Positions 36,089-45,641 of a DNA stretch of 64,000 nucleotides are shown in pieces. Every line of letters starts with the position of its first letter. Position 1 is the stretch's first letter. The notes under the pieces are model-generated. The model had not been told where the DNA came from. It was given only the letters and a program-made list of their open reading frames with translations, and made no database searches. This DNA comes from Rhodanobacter sp. C01 (GTDB lineage Bacteria; Pseudomonadota; Gammaproteobacteria; Xanthomonadales; Rhodanobacteraceae), in contig NZ_MUNR01000012.1 of assembly GCF_002001045.1 (NCBI RefSeq), positions 248,001 through 312,000 on the forward strand, given 5' to 3'. Position numbers and translations under genes: made by a program.

Positions 36089-37480
36089 ATGAAAGCCGCA
36101 AGCCTGCGCACCCGGCTCACCTGGCTGATCATCGCCGTACAGGTCGGCGTGCTGATTCCGCTGGGCGTGCTGAGCTACCAGCGCGAGTTGCGCGAGATGG
36201 GCAACCTGCTCGACGGCCGGCTGGCGCAGGCTGGTCGTACAGTGGGGTCGCTGCTCGAACACCTGCCGTCGTCCACCTTGCCAGGCTCGCCGGATATCGC
36301 GCTGAGCGCGGAGAATCTGCATAGCGCCGTCATGGTGCGCGTGCACAAGCGCAACTATGAACCCGAGGTGGGTTTCCAGGCCTACAGCGCCGACGGCAAG
36401 CTGCTCGCCGCCACATCCAATTTCGCCGATCTGCCAGCACCGTCGACCGATGAGCGCGGCTTCCGCGACCTTCGGCTGGACGATCGGGCATGGCGCATCT
36501 TCACCCTGAAGAACCAGTCGGGGTTGGTCATACGCATCGGCGAACGCTACGACAACCGCAACGAAATCACCCGCGCGCTGGTCATGGAGCACAGTCTTCC
36601 GCTGCTGATCGGCCTGCCACTGCTGGCGCTGCTGGCGGGCCTCGCCGTCAAGCGCGGCCTGCGCCCGCTTGCATTGCTCACGGAACAGCTGGCAACGCGC
36701 ACGCCGGGGAGTCGCCAGCCGGTCGCGGTCGATCACACGCCGCGCGAAATCACGCCACTGGTGGTGACGCTGAACCAGCAACTCGAACGGCTGGAAGACA
36801 CCATCGAGCGCGAGCACCGGTTTGCCAGCGACGTGGCGCACGAACTGCGTACCCCGCTGACCGCTTCGATGATCCACATCGAAAACGCCCTGATTGCGAA
36901 AAGTCCCGGCGAGATCGAGCTCACGCTGCACAGCGCGCAGCAGAGCCTGACGCGGCTGGCGCGCAGGATCGAGCAGATCCTGGCACTCGCGCGGCTTGAA
37001 GCGGGGGCCGCCTCGCAGCAGCGGGTGCGCCTGAACCTGATCGCCCTGGCCACCGAAGTCATCGAGGAGCTGGCGCCGGTGATTGCCGAGAAAGACATCG
37101 CGTTCAGCCTCAACCACGATGTGGATGCGCTGTGGGTGCAGGGCCACGAGGCGGCCCTGACGGCGATGTTCCGCAACCTGATCGAAAACGCGCTGCGCTA
37201 TACCGACCAGGACGGTCGCGTCGAAGTGTCGATCCATGTGGTGGGCAGCGAGACCGTCATCGCCATCTGCGATGACGGTCCGGGCATCCCTGCAGACCGC
37301 AGGGACGTGGTTTTCGAGCGTTTCCAGCGTGCCACCGACAGTGAATCCCCAGGCTACGGCCTGGGACTCAGCATCGTCCAGCGTGCGATCGAATTGCATG
37401 GCGCCCGCATCGAACTGCTCGCGTCCCCTTTCGGCCATGGACTCCAGGTGCGCATCCACATGGACGCGGCACGGGCATAG
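36089..37480 (+). CDS. Sensor histidine kinase (QseC/PmrB-like)
   Basis: A 463-residue membrane sensor. Helix TM1 (TWLIIAVQVGVLIPLGVLSY) and TM2 near residue 175 (LPLLIGLPLLALLAGLAV) enclose a periplasmic sensor domain of about 140 residues of the type seen in QseC-like kinases. The HisKA box carries the phospho-His in RFASDVAHELRTPLTAS. The ATPase domain shows MFRNLIENALRYTD (N box), ICDDGPGIP (G1) and SPGYGLGLSIVQRA (G2). It is co-transcribed with the preceding response regulator. The signal is unknown. Confidence 0.92.
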   Translation: MKAASLRTRLTWLIIAVQVGVLIPLGVLSYQRELREMGNLLDGRLAQAGRTVGSLLEHLPSSTLPGSPDIALSAENLHSAVMVRVHKRNYEPEVGFQAYSADGKLLAATSNFADLPAPSTDERGFRDLRLDDRAWRIFTLKNQSGLVIRIGERYDNRNEITRALVMEHSLPLLIGLPLLALLAGLAVKRGLRPLALLTEQLATRTPGSRQPVAVDHTPREITPLVVTLNQQLERLEDTIEREHRFASDVAHELRTPLTASMIHIENALIAKSPGEIELTLHSAQQSLTRLARRIEQILALARLEAGAASQQRVRLNLIALATEVIEELAPVIAEKDIAFSLNHDVDALWVQGHEAALTAMFRNLIENALRYTDQDGRVEVSIHVVGSETVIAICDDGPGIPADRRDVVFERFQRATDSESPGYGLGLSIVQRAIELHGARIELLASPFGHGLQVRIHMDAARA

Positions 37481-37776
37481 CTGCTGTTTCCGGTCCCATC
37501 CGGACCGCCAGTCCGAATGCCGCATGACCAAGCCAGTGTCCGGGGCACAGGCAAAAGGTTGCCACAAGGCTGGCTTGCGATCATGCGCAGCATCCGCCTG
37601 ATCCCTGCAGCCCACTTTCCCGGTCATCCGCATGAAACCAGTCCCCCGAAAGAATATGCCCGATCCCTCCTGATCCGGCGCCCATCCCCTCTGCATACCT
37701 GTACGTGGCGGAATGACGCTCGGCGCCTTCGTCACGCACGCATGTCGGCCACACCGAAGCTCCCGGAAACCTTCCC

Positions 37777-40700
37777 ATGCTTGGTCTAGTTCGCCTGGCG
37801 CTGTCACGCCCCTACACCTTCGTCGTGCTGGCGCTGGTCATCCTGATCGCCGGACCGCTGGCGGCGTTGCGCACGCCCACCGACATCTTCCCGAACATCG
37901 GCATCCCGGTGATCAGCGTGGTGTGGACCTACAAGGGCATGCCGCCGGACCAGATGTCCGGTCGCATCATCTACTACTACGAGCGCACGCTGACCACCTC
38001 GGTCAACAATATCGAGCACATCGAATCGCAGTCGCTGCCCGGCGCCGGCGTGGTGAAGATATTCTTTCAGCCCGGCACCGACATCCGCACCGCCACCGCC
38101 CAGGTCACCTCGATCTCGCAGACGGTGGTGAAGCAGATGCCGCCAGGCATCACGCCGCCGCTGATCCTCAACTACAACGCCTCGACCGTGCCGGTGCTGC
38201 AGATGGCACTGTCGAGCAAGACGCTGTCCGAGTCGAAGATCCGCGACATCGCCCAGAACGACGTGCGTACCACGCTGACTTCGGTGGACGGCGTGGCGAT
38301 CCCGACGCCCTACGGCGGCAAGCAGCGCCAGATCACGCTCGATCTCGATCCGCAGGCGCTCGATGCCAAGGGCCTGTCGGCGCAGGACGTGGCCAATGCG
38401 CTGGCCTCGCAGAATCAGATCATCCCGGTCGGCACCGCCAAGATCGGCACCTACGAATACAACGTCAAGCTCAACAACAGCCCGGAGGCATTCGCCGCGC
38501 TGAACAACCTGCCGATCAAGACGATCAACGGCGCCACCATCACGATCGGCCAGGTTGCCCACGTGCGCGATGGCTCGCCGCCGCAGAACAACGTGGTGCG
38601 TGTCGACGGCAAGCGCGCCGTGCTGATGCCGATCCTGAAGACCGGCGACGCCTCGACACTGGCGGTGGTCGCCGGCGTCAAGAAGCTGATGCCGCTGATC
38701 GAGGAGACGATGCCGCCGTCGCTGAAGATCTCGATGCTCAACGACCAGTCGGTGTTCGTGAAATCGGCAATCGCCTCGGTGGCGCGCGAGGGCATCATCG
38801 CGGCCCTGCTGACCTCGGTGATGATCCTGGTCTTCCTCGGCAGCTGGCGCTCCACCGCCATCATCGCGGTATCGATCCCGCTGGCGATCCTGTCCTCGAT
38901 CGCGCTGCTCTCGCTGACCGGGCAGACCCTCAACATCATGACGCTCGGTGGCCTGGCGCTGGCGGTAGGCATCCTGGTCGACGATGCCACGGTGACCATC
39001 GAGAACATCAACTGGCATCTCGAACAGGGCAAGGATGTGCATTCGGCGATCATGGATGGCGCGAAACAGATCGTCACGCCCGCCTTCGTCTCGCTGCTGT
39101 GCATCTGCATCGTGTTCGTGCCGATGTTCCTGCTTGACGGCATTGCCGGCTTCCTGTTCCGTCCGATGGCGCTGGCGGTGATCTTCGCGATGGCTTCCTC
39201 GTTCGTGCTGTCGCGTACGCTGGTGCCTACCCTGGCGATGTACCTGTTGCAGCCGCACGTGACCGAACAAGGCACCGGTGACCATCCGGAAGACGGCTAC
39301 ATCAACCATCACGAGGGTGACCAGCACCGTGCACCACGCCATGTGTTCGTGCGCAAGGCGATCGCCTTCCAGCTGCGCTTCGAACACCATTTCACCCGGA
39401 TTCGCGACGCCTATTACGCGATGCTTGGCGTGGCGCTGGCCCATCGCCGGAACTTCATCCTCGGCTTCCTCGGTTTCGTGCTGATCTCGTTCGCCCTGGT
39501 GCCGACGCTCGGACGCGACTTCTTCCCCGGCGTGGATGCCGGTTCGATCGCGCTGCATGTACGTGCACCGATGGGCACCCGCGTCGAGGAAACCGCCGCG
39601 GAATTTGATCACATCGAGGCAGCCATCCGCCGGGTCATTCCGGCCAGCCAGCTTGATTCGGTGATCGACAACATCGGCCTGCCGCTGAGCAGTGTCAACC
39701 TGGTCTACAGCAACACCGGCACCATCGGCCCGCAGGACGGCGACATCCAGATCACGCTGAAGGACGGTCATGGGCCCAGCGCGGATTTCATCAAGCAGCT
39801 GCGCGAAAAATTGCCGAGTGAGTTTCCCGGTACCGAGTTCTCCTTCTTGCCGGCCGACATGACCAGCCAGATCCTGAACTTCGGCGCGCCGGCACCGCTG
39901 GACGTATCGATCACCGGCCGCAACAGCGCCGAGAACGAGGCATACGCGACGCAGATCATGAAGCGCCTGCGCGGTGTCCCCGGCATCGCCGACGTGCGCC
40001 TGCAGCAGAGCACAAGCTATCCGCAATTCAACGTATCGGTGAACCGTACCCGCGCCGATGCGCTGGGCATCACCGAGGGCGATGTCACCAACAGCATGGT
40101 CGCCTCGCTGGCTGGCAGCGGCCAGGTGGCGCCTGCGTTCTGGCTGAACCCGAAGAACGGCGTCTCCTACGCCATCGTTGCCGCCACCCCGCAATACAAG
40201 ATGGATTCGATGGCCGACCTGGCACGTCTTCCCGTGACCTCGTCGAAGGACAAGGGCAGCCAGATGCTGGGCGGCATCGCCAGCTTCACGCGCGTACCCA
40301 GTGCGGCGGTGGTCTCGCACTACAACATCCTGCCCTCGTTCGACATCTACGCTTCGGTGCAGGACCGCGACCTCGGGGCAGTTGCCCACGACGTGAACAA
40401 GGTGCTGGCCGACTTCGCCTCGACCCGACCCAAGGGCACGATGATCACCCTGCGCGGCCAGGTCGGCACCATGAACGAGGCTTTCAGTGGCCTGCTGTTC
40501 GGCCTGCTCGGCGCGGTGGTGATGATCTACCTGCTGATCGTGGTCAACTTCCAGTCGTGGCTGGATCCGTTCGTGATCATCACGGCGCTGCCCGCTGCAC
40601 TGGCCGGCATCGTGTGGATGCTGTTTGTCAGTCACACCACGCTGTCCGTGCCGGCACTCACCGGCGCGATCATGTGCATGGGCGTGGCCACCGCCAACTC

Positions 40701-41010
40701 GATCCTGGTGGTGAGCTTCTGCCGCGAACGGCTGGCCGAGCACGGTGACCCGATCAAGGCCGCGCTGGAAGCAGGCTTCACCCGTTTCCGCCCGGTCTGC
40801 ATGACGGCACTCGCGATGATCATCGGCATGCTGCCGATGGCGCTGAGCCAGGAACAGAACTCGCCACTCGGCCGCGCCGTGATCGGCGGCCTGCTGTTCG
40901 CCACCTTCGCCACCCTGCTGTTCGTGCCGGTGATCTTCAGTCTCGTCCACGCCAATGAACACGCGCCTTCCACCGCTCCCCTGCTCGGAGAAGAACCCCA
41001 TGCCGCATAA
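37777..41010 (+). CDS. RND efflux transporter permease
   Basis: A 1077-residue inner-membrane proton antiporter of the HAE/acriflavine-resistance class. It starts MLGLVRLALSRPYTFVVLALVILIAGPLAAL (TM1). The large periplasmic porter domain follows, then a TM2-TM6 block with the proton-relay Asp pair in LALAVGILVDDATVTIENI (TM4), a second periplasmic domain and TM8-TM12. A hydrophilic insertion around residues 495-530 (EQGTGDHPEDGYINHHEG) makes it slightly longer than AcrB. The adaptor gene overlaps its 3' end by 11 nt and the outer-membrane channel follows, so the permease comes first in this operon. Substrate is unknown. Confidence 0.94.
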   Translation: MLGLVRLALSRPYTFVVLALVILIAGPLAALRTPTDIFPNIGIPVISVVWTYKGMPPDQMSGRIIYYYERTLTTSVNNIEHIESQSLPGAGVVKIFFQPGTDIRTATAQVTSISQTVVKQMPPGITPPLILNYNASTVPVLQMALSSKTLSESKIRDIAQNDVRTTLTSVDGVAIPTPYGGKQRQITLDLDPQALDAKGLSAQDVANALASQNQIIPVGTAKIGTYEYNVKLNNSPEAFAALNNLPIKTINGATITIGQVAHVRDGSPPQNNVVRVDGKRAVLMPILKTGDASTLAVVAGVKKLMPLIEETMPPSLKISMLNDQSVFVKSAIASVAREGIIAALLTSVMILVFLGSWRSTAIIAVSIPLAILSSIALLSLTGQTLNIMTLGGLALAVGILVDDATVTIENINWHLEQGKDVHSAIMDGAKQIVTPAFVSLLCICIVFVPMFLLDGIAGFLFRPMALAVIFAMASSFVLSRTLVPTLAMYLLQPHVTEQGTGDHPEDGYINHHEGDQHRAPRHVFVRKAIAFQLRFEHHFTRIRDAYYAMLGVALAHRRNFILGFLGFVLISFALVPTLGRDFFPGVDAGSIALHVRAPMGTRVEETAAEFDHIEAAIRRVIPASQLDSVIDNIGLPLSSVNLVYSNTGTIGPQDGDIQITLKDGHGPSADFIKQLREKLPSEFPGTEFSFLPADMTSQILNFGAPAPLDVSITGRNSAENEAYATQIMKRLRGVPGIADVRLQQSTSYPQFNVSVNRTRADALGITEGDVTNSMVASLAGSGQVAPAFWLNPKNGVSYAIVAATPQYKMDSMADLARLPVTSSKDKGSQMLGGIASFTRVPSAAVVSHYNILPSFDIYASVQDRDLGAVAHDVNKVLADFASTRPKGTMITLRGQVGTMNEAFSGLLFGLLGAVVMIYLLIVVNFQSWLDPFVIITALPAALAGIVWMLFVSHTTLSVPALTGAIMCMGVATANSILVVSFCRERLAEHGDPIKAALEAGFTRFRPVCMTALAMIIGMLPMALSQEQNSPLGRAVIGGLLFATFATLLFVPVIFSLVHANEHAPSTAPLLGEEPHAA

Positions 41011-42208
41011 CGTCACGCCACATAACGTCGGCGACCCGGCAAGGCAGCCACCACGCATCAGGACTGCCATCATCGCCACGCTGGTCGTGGCAGTACTGGC
41101 GACGGCGATCGGACTGGCCGTGCGCGCCCACGATTACCACCAGCTGGTGACCTGGACCGATGCGCAGGAGCTGCCTACGGTTCAACTGGTGGCACCACTG
41201 ACTTCCGCGGACGCCCATCACATGACGCTGCCCGGTCACATCGAGGCATGGATCAGCGCTCCGATCCATGCACGCGTCAGCGGCTACCTGAAAAGCTGGA
41301 GCAAGGACATCGGGAGCGCAGTGAATGCCGGCGACACCCTCGGCGTCATCGACACGCCTGAACTCGACCAGCAATACGAACAGGCCAAGGCCGTGCTGGT
41401 ACGTGCCAAGGCCGACGAGCATCTGGCGCAGATCACCAGCCAGCGCTGGCAGCATCTGCTGACGTCCAACTCCGTCTCCAAGCAGGAGGCCGACGAGAAA
41501 GCCGGTGAAGCCGCCGTGGCCGCCGCCAACGTGCTGTCGGCGCAGGCTGACCTGGACCGCCTGGCTGCACTGGAATCCTTCAAGCACATCACCGCACCCT
41601 TCAGTGGTACCGTCACCAGCCGCAACACCGATATCGGTGACCTGATCTCGGCGACCAGCGAAAGCAGCCCGGCGCTCTTCACCGTGGCCGATACCAGCAA
41701 GATGCGGCTGTACGTACGCATTCCGCAAAGCTACGCATCCTCGATCAAGCCGGGCATGACGGTCGACCTCAGCGTGCTGGAGCACCCGGGCAAGCTCTAC
41801 AAGGCCACCTTGGTCGGCTCATCGGATGCGGTCAACCAGGCCTCCGGCGCCTTGCTCGCGCAATTCGAGGCGCCCAATCCGAATGGCGAACTGCTGCCCG
41901 GCGACTACGCCGAAGTGAACCTGCCGGTATCCGTCAATACTCGCCTGATCACCGTGCCGGCGACGGTGCTGATCTTCCGTGCCGCCGGCCCGCAGATCGC
42001 CGTGCTCGGTGCGGGTGACCGCGTGCAGCTGCGTGACGTCCATATCGGCATGGATCTGGGCGATACGCTGGAAATCGATCACGGCCTGCAGCCGGGCGAC
42101 CGCATCATCGACCACCCGCCGGATTCGCTGGCGCAGGGTGATGAGGTGCGCATTGCCAAGGAAGCAACCGCACAGAGCGGCATCCATGCACAGCCCGGGC
42201 AAGGTTGA
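41000..42208 (+). CDS. Efflux RND periplasmic adaptor subunit
   Basis: A 402-residue membrane fusion protein linking the permease to the outer-membrane channel. One N-terminal membrane anchor (TAIIATLVVAVLATAIGLAV) is followed by the lipoyl half-motif VSGYLKSWSKDIGSAVNAGDTLGVIDTPELDQQ. Then come an alpha-helical hairpin (about 115-175), the second lipoyl half ITAPFSGTVTSRNTDIGDLI and the beta-barrel (MRLYVRIPQSYASSIKPGMTV). No lipobox is present. ATG 41000 lies inside the last codons of the permease, with GGAG upstream, so translation is coupled. Confidence 0.93.
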   Translation: MPHNVTPHNVGDPARQPPRIRTAIIATLVVAVLATAIGLAVRAHDYHQLVTWTDAQELPTVQLVAPLTSADAHHMTLPGHIEAWISAPIHARVSGYLKSWSKDIGSAVNAGDTLGVIDTPELDQQYEQAKAVLVRAKADEHLAQITSQRWQHLLTSNSVSKQEADEKAGEAAVAAANVLSAQADLDRLAALESFKHITAPFSGTVTSRNTDIGDLISATSESSPALFTVADTSKMRLYVRIPQSYASSIKPGMTVDLSVLEHPGKLYKATLVGSSDAVNQASGALLAQFEAPNPNGELLPGDYAEVNLPVSVNTRLITVPATVLIFRAAGPQIAVLGAGDRVQLRDVHIGMDLGDTLEIDHGLQPGDRIIDHPPDSLAQGDEVRIAKEATAQSGIHAQPGQG

Positions 42209-42212
42209 TTCC

Positions 42213-43712
42213 ATGTCAGCCCGTTTCGGAAACACCAAACGACTCTTCGGCTCGCAGACAGCAGGCTGCCGTGTCCTGGCTTGCTGCCTGATCGCAGCAC
42301 TGTCTGGCTGCTCGCTGGCACCGGCTTATCAGCGCCCTTCGGTCGCCGTTCCCGCCAGCTACAAGGAAGGCACCGGGCTGTGGACCAGGGCCGAACCGGC
42401 CGACACGCAGGCTCGAGGCGACTGGTGGCAGGTCTTCAACGACGCCACGCTCGATGGCCTCGAACAACGCCTCGATGCCGGCAACCCGTCGCTGTCGGTG
42501 GCCCTGGCACGCTATGACATGGCGCATGCGTATGTGGGCGAGATCAGCTCGCAACTGTTCCCGCATCTGGGCGCGGGAGCCAGCCCGACCGACAATCGCC
42601 AGTCGAACAACCGCCCGCTCCGTGGCAGCAACCAGCCCAACGAGTACGACGCCGACACCGCCCAGTTCTCCGCGGACTACGAGTTCGATTTCTGGGGTCG
42701 CGTTCGCAACGAGGTCGCAGCCGGCAAAGCGCAGGCGCAGGCTGCGGATGCCGACCTGGCGACCGCAAAGCTCAGCCTGCAATCGCAGCTCGCCGATCTG
42801 TACATCCTGCTGCGTGGCTACGACATCCAGGCGCACATCCTCGACGGCTCGCTGGATGCCTATCGCAAGGGCCTGACGATGACCGAAAATCGCATGGCCG
42901 GCGGTATTGCCTCCGGACTGTCGGTGGCGCGCGCCAGAAACCAGCTGTCGGATGCGATGGCGCAGTCCGCCGAAGTGACCGCGCAGCGCGCACTCACCGA
43001 GCACGCCATCGCCACCCTGGTCGGCGTACCGGCATCACGCTTCTCGCTGCCGGCCTCGGATGTGCAGATCGGGTTGCCGACGATTCCCGCAGGTATCCCC
43101 TCCACCTTGCTGGAACGGCGCCCCGATATCGCCGCCGCCGAACGCCGCACCTTTGCCGCCAATGCGGATATCGGTGTGGCGCGTGCCGCGTTCTATCCCA
43201 GCTTCAGTCTCTCGGCCCTGTTCGGATGGCAGAACACCGGCAACGGCAGCTTGCTGGCCGCCGGCAACCGGATGTGGGCGCTCGGTCCGATGGCTGCGCT
43301 GAGCATCTTCGACGGTGGCTTGCGGCATGCGAAGGAACGAGAGGCGAAAGCGGCTTTCGATGCCGCAGCCGGCGAATACCGCGTCACCGTGCTGAATGCG
43401 TTCCAGCAGGTCGAGGACAACCTGTCGCTGCTGACCAACCTCAGCGAAGAAGCGCACGATGAGGACGCGGCCGCTGCGGCGGCCGAGGAAGCTGCGCAGA
43501 TCGCCACCAACCGCTACAGCGAAGGCGTGGTGAATTACCTCGACGTGGTCACTGCGCAGACCAGCTACCTGCAGGCCAAGCGCAACGCCGAGCAGGTAAG
43601 GACACGTCGCCTGCAGGCCAGCGTGAATCTGATCCGTGCATTGGGCGGCGGCTGGAACAACGCGCAGATGGAAAAACCGCCATCGGGTGATCCCGTGGCG
43701 AAGGCGCACTGA
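42213..43712 (+). CDS. NodT-family outer-membrane efflux lipoprotein
   Basis: A 499-residue TolC-like channel of the tripartite pump. The signal peptide ends in the lipobox LSGCSLAPAY, so Cys33 should be lipidated. WWQVFNDATLDGLEQRLDAGNPSL opens the first of two outer-membrane efflux repeats; the second starts near residue 285 (RRPDIAAAERRTFAANADIGVARAAFYPSFSL). The C-terminal YSEGVVNYLDVVTAQTSYLQAKRNAEQVR segment is typical. It follows the adaptor by 4 nt and a terminator ends the operon at 43778. Confidence 0.93.
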   Translation: MSARFGNTKRLFGSQTAGCRVLACCLIAALSGCSLAPAYQRPSVAVPASYKEGTGLWTRAEPADTQARGDWWQVFNDATLDGLEQRLDAGNPSLSVALARYDMAHAYVGEISSQLFPHLGAGASPTDNRQSNNRPLRGSNQPNEYDADTAQFSADYEFDFWGRVRNEVAAGKAQAQAADADLATAKLSLQSQLADLYILLRGYDIQAHILDGSLDAYRKGLTMTENRMAGGIASGLSVARARNQLSDAMAQSAEVTAQRALTEHAIATLVGVPASRFSLPASDVQIGLPTIPAGIPSTLLERRPDIAAAERRTFAANADIGVARAAFYPSFSLSALFGWQNTGNGSLLAAGNRMWALGPMAALSIFDGGLRHAKEREAKAAFDAAAGEYRVTVLNAFQQVEDNLSLLTNLSEEAHDEDAAAAAAEEAAQIATNRYSEGVVNYLDVVTAQTSYLQAKRNAEQVRTRRLQASVNLIRALGGGWNNAQMEKPPSGDPVAKAH

Positions 43713-43777
43713 AATCAGCGGGGTGACGATTCACCCGGCTGATGTCATCACCAGATCGGACGGGATTCCGGAAAAGC

Positions 43778-43804
43778 AAACGGCGGGCCATGCCCGCCGT
43801 TTTC
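43778..43804 (+). terminator. Terminator of the RND efflux operon
   Basis: A perfect 11-bp stem AAACGGCGGGC/GCCCGCCGTTT with a 3-nt CAT loop, continuing in T residues, 65 nt after the channel gene stop. Confidence 0.88.
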
Positions 43805-43854
43805 CATCCTTGGGTGAAACTCCCTTGCGATAACTCTCTATGGAATCAGCTTGC

Positions 43855-43888
43855 CATGCCGCTGTGACAGTTTGTGATCAGCGGCATG
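43855..43888. repeat. Inverted repeat downstream of the porin gene
   Basis: CATGCCGCTG pairs with CAGCGGCATG over a 14-nt loop, 20 nt beyond the porin stop codon. There is no T-run, so it may be a 3' mRNA-stabilising hairpin or a rho-dependent end rather than an intrinsic terminator. Confidence 0.5.
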
Positions 43889-43907
43889 ACAGACAGGTCA
43901 CCGTCGA

Positions 43908-45266
43908 TCAGAACTTGTAGGTCAGCATCACGCGGTTGTAGGTGAACGGCTTGTTGCCCGGATTCAGGTTGTTGATGCCGCCCGAGGATTTTTCCCAGCG
44001 ATCGCGGATCTGGAAGCCTTTGAGGAAGCCGCTGAAGTTGTAGATGATGTCGAAGTAGGTATCGTGGAAGTCGCCGTTCAGATCCGTGGTGTACTTGGCG
44101 TAAGCACCCACCAGCTGCAGGCTGTTGTCGAAGAAGCCGTAGGTCATCTTGGCCTTCCACGCGTGACCCGGGCCAGCTTCCACCAGGCCACGAATCATCG
44201 AGGTGGTGTACAGCGGGTCGGTGGCGTAGCTGGCGGTGAACGGCGAGATGATCGAACCGTCGCCGATGGCCCCACCGGACTGCTGGTCGAGCTTGTTGTA
44301 GAACAGATCGAAGCGGCCGTTCGGGATCACCACACCGAGGTTGGCGCCCCAGGCGCTGCTGTCCACCTTGGTGCCGGCGACGCCGTTGATCTTCAGCTTG
44401 TTGGCCACCAGCACGTTGTCGGAACCGCTGCCGCTTTCGGTCAAGCCCTGGAAACCGATGACCGGGTCGAAGCCGGTGCCGGTCTTGAACACATAGCTGC
44501 CGTCGACGTAGCCCATGCGGGCAAAGTCGAGGAAGTCGTAGTACCAGCCCTGCGCCTTCAGGCCGCCATCGACATAGGTGGTGCCCAAGGCCCAGGTACC
44601 GCTGGTCTGCTTCGCCGTCAACGGCAGGCCCTGGTTGCCGCCGTAAAGCGTGTCGCCCTGGTAGGCGCTGGCGTAGTAGTTGTTGTCGTTGAAGTAATCG
44701 CTGGAGGTGCGGCTCTTGTAGCTGAGTTCGCGGATACCGATGATGTTCCAGCCCTTGACCGGCGTGAACACAGCGCTCAGGGCTTCGTATGAATTGGGTA
44801 GCAGGCGACCATCGCTGTTGCCCATCCACGGCGTATTCAGATACTGATAACCGGCCTTCACGTTGACCCAGCTGTTCGCGTACTGCAGGTACGCCTGGCT
44901 CAGTGCCGTCAGCGAATCGTTGGCGCCCATCAGCGTGGTATCGACGCGCTTCGGATTGTCAGCGAGCGAGCCCAGTGCATTAGCACTGACCAGTGATGCG
45001 CCGGCGCTGAAGCCATCCAGCGAGGCGGTCTGTGCATTGAGCAGGATCGAGCCGCCAAAGGCGCGGGCACTCGGCTTCGCCGCCACGCTGTAGTCGTAGG
45101 TGCGGTTGAAATCGTACATACGCAGCTCGCCATCGACATGACCCTGCGTGAAGAGGTCACTGAGGGTGTTCACGTTGTTGTCTTGGGCGTTGTCTTGGGC
45201 GTGCGCGCTGACACTGAGGGTGCCGAGCACGGCTGCGATGGCTACGGCGACGAGTTTGTTGCGCAT
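43908..45266 (-). CDS. Outer-membrane porin, OprD-like family
   Basis: A 452-residue protein with a Sec signal peptide (MRNKLVAVAIAAVLGTLSVSAHAQ) and a mature chain of alternating beta-strand segments, ending in VMLTYKF with the C-terminal Phe used for outer-membrane insertion. GELRMYDFNRTYDY, QTASLDGFSAGASLV, AYLQYANSWVNVKAGYQYLNTPWMGNSDGRLLPNSYEAL and RDRWEKSSGGINNLNPGNKPF fit OprD-type specific porins. Substrate cannot be read from sequence. It is divergent from rnt, close to the pst operon, and has a Pho-box-like repeat upstream, so phosphate-linked expression is possible. Confidence 0.75.
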   Translation of the reverse strand: MRNKLVAVAIAAVLGTLSVSAHAQDNAQDNNVNTLSDLFTQGHVDGELRMYDFNRTYDYSVAAKPSARAFGGSILLNAQTASLDGFSAGASLVSANALGSLADNPKRVDTTLMGANDSLTALSQAYLQYANSWVNVKAGYQYLNTPWMGNSDGRLLPNSYEALSAVFTPVKGWNIIGIRELSYKSRTSSDYFNDNNYYASAYQGDTLYGGNQGLPLTAKQTSGTWALGTTYVDGGLKAQGWYYDFLDFARMGYVDGSYVFKTGTGFDPVIGFQGLTESGSGSDNVLVANKLKINGVAGTKVDSSAWGANLGVVIPNGRFDLFYNKLDQQSGGAIGDGSIISPFTASYATDPLYTTSMIRGLVEAGPGHAWKAKMTYGFFDNSLQLVGAYAKYTTDLNGDFHDTYFDIIYNFSGFLKGFQIRDRWEKSSGGINNLNPGNKPFTYNRVMLTYKF

Positions 45267-45362
45267 GATGAAAGGCTCCGCGTCTGGGACAAGAATGTCG
45301 TTCTAAGGCGCTTCATCTGTGGCTGTCATGAGCGATCAGATGGGACAGCTGCGCCGCACTGG

Positions 45363-45412
45363 TATTAAGTTTGTGTGATGAATGTGACACTCGCATTCAT
45401 CTCAAATGACAA
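45363..45412 (-). promoter_or_regulatory. Pho-box-like phased repeat upstream of the porin
   Basis: Read on the minus strand, heptamers fall every 11 nt: TTGTCAT, GATGAAT, GTGTCAC, ATCACAC, then TTAATAC as a possible -10. The first and third resemble the PhoB half-site CTGTCAT/CTGTCAC; the second and fourth are degenerate. It lies about 100-145 nt before the porin start. This is inference from spacing and partial matches. Confidence 0.4.
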
Positions 45413-45641
45413 TCAGGTTACGGTACAGGTGGAGCTGTAACACTCGAAAGCGTGCATTCGTGCAGCGCCCATGGCCCTGCACCTTCTGCCGCCCCTCAGG
45501 TACGACATCTGAGGAGATGGATGCAGGCACCAGCAGGCGCTGCGCCCGAACAGCGCAATGAATGTGCAACCGTTCCGACCCGCATCACGCCATTGAGCTG
45601 CATGCGGATGGGCATCCGGAAGCTGCTGTTATGCTTGTCGC
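45413..45641. other. Remainder of the porin-rnt divergent spacer
   Basis: The divergent spacer between the porin and rnt is 375 nt in total. Apart from the phased repeat above, this part contains a CCTCAG/CTGAGG inverted repeat near 45496-45515 and presumably the rnt promoter. I see no gene and no convincing -35/-10 pair for rnt. Confidence 0.4.

Noticed and set aside
37804-41079. A 1091-codon open frame antisense to the RND permease
   Set aside because: It mirrors the codon positions of a clear RND permease, has a His/Arg/Gln/Asp-rich composition typical of antisense frames in GC-rich DNA and shows no domain. The sense frame has all family motifs.
43855-43888. Intrinsic terminator for the porin gene
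   Set aside because: The 10-bp inverted repeat has a long loop and no T-run on the minus strand, so it was listed only as a repeat.
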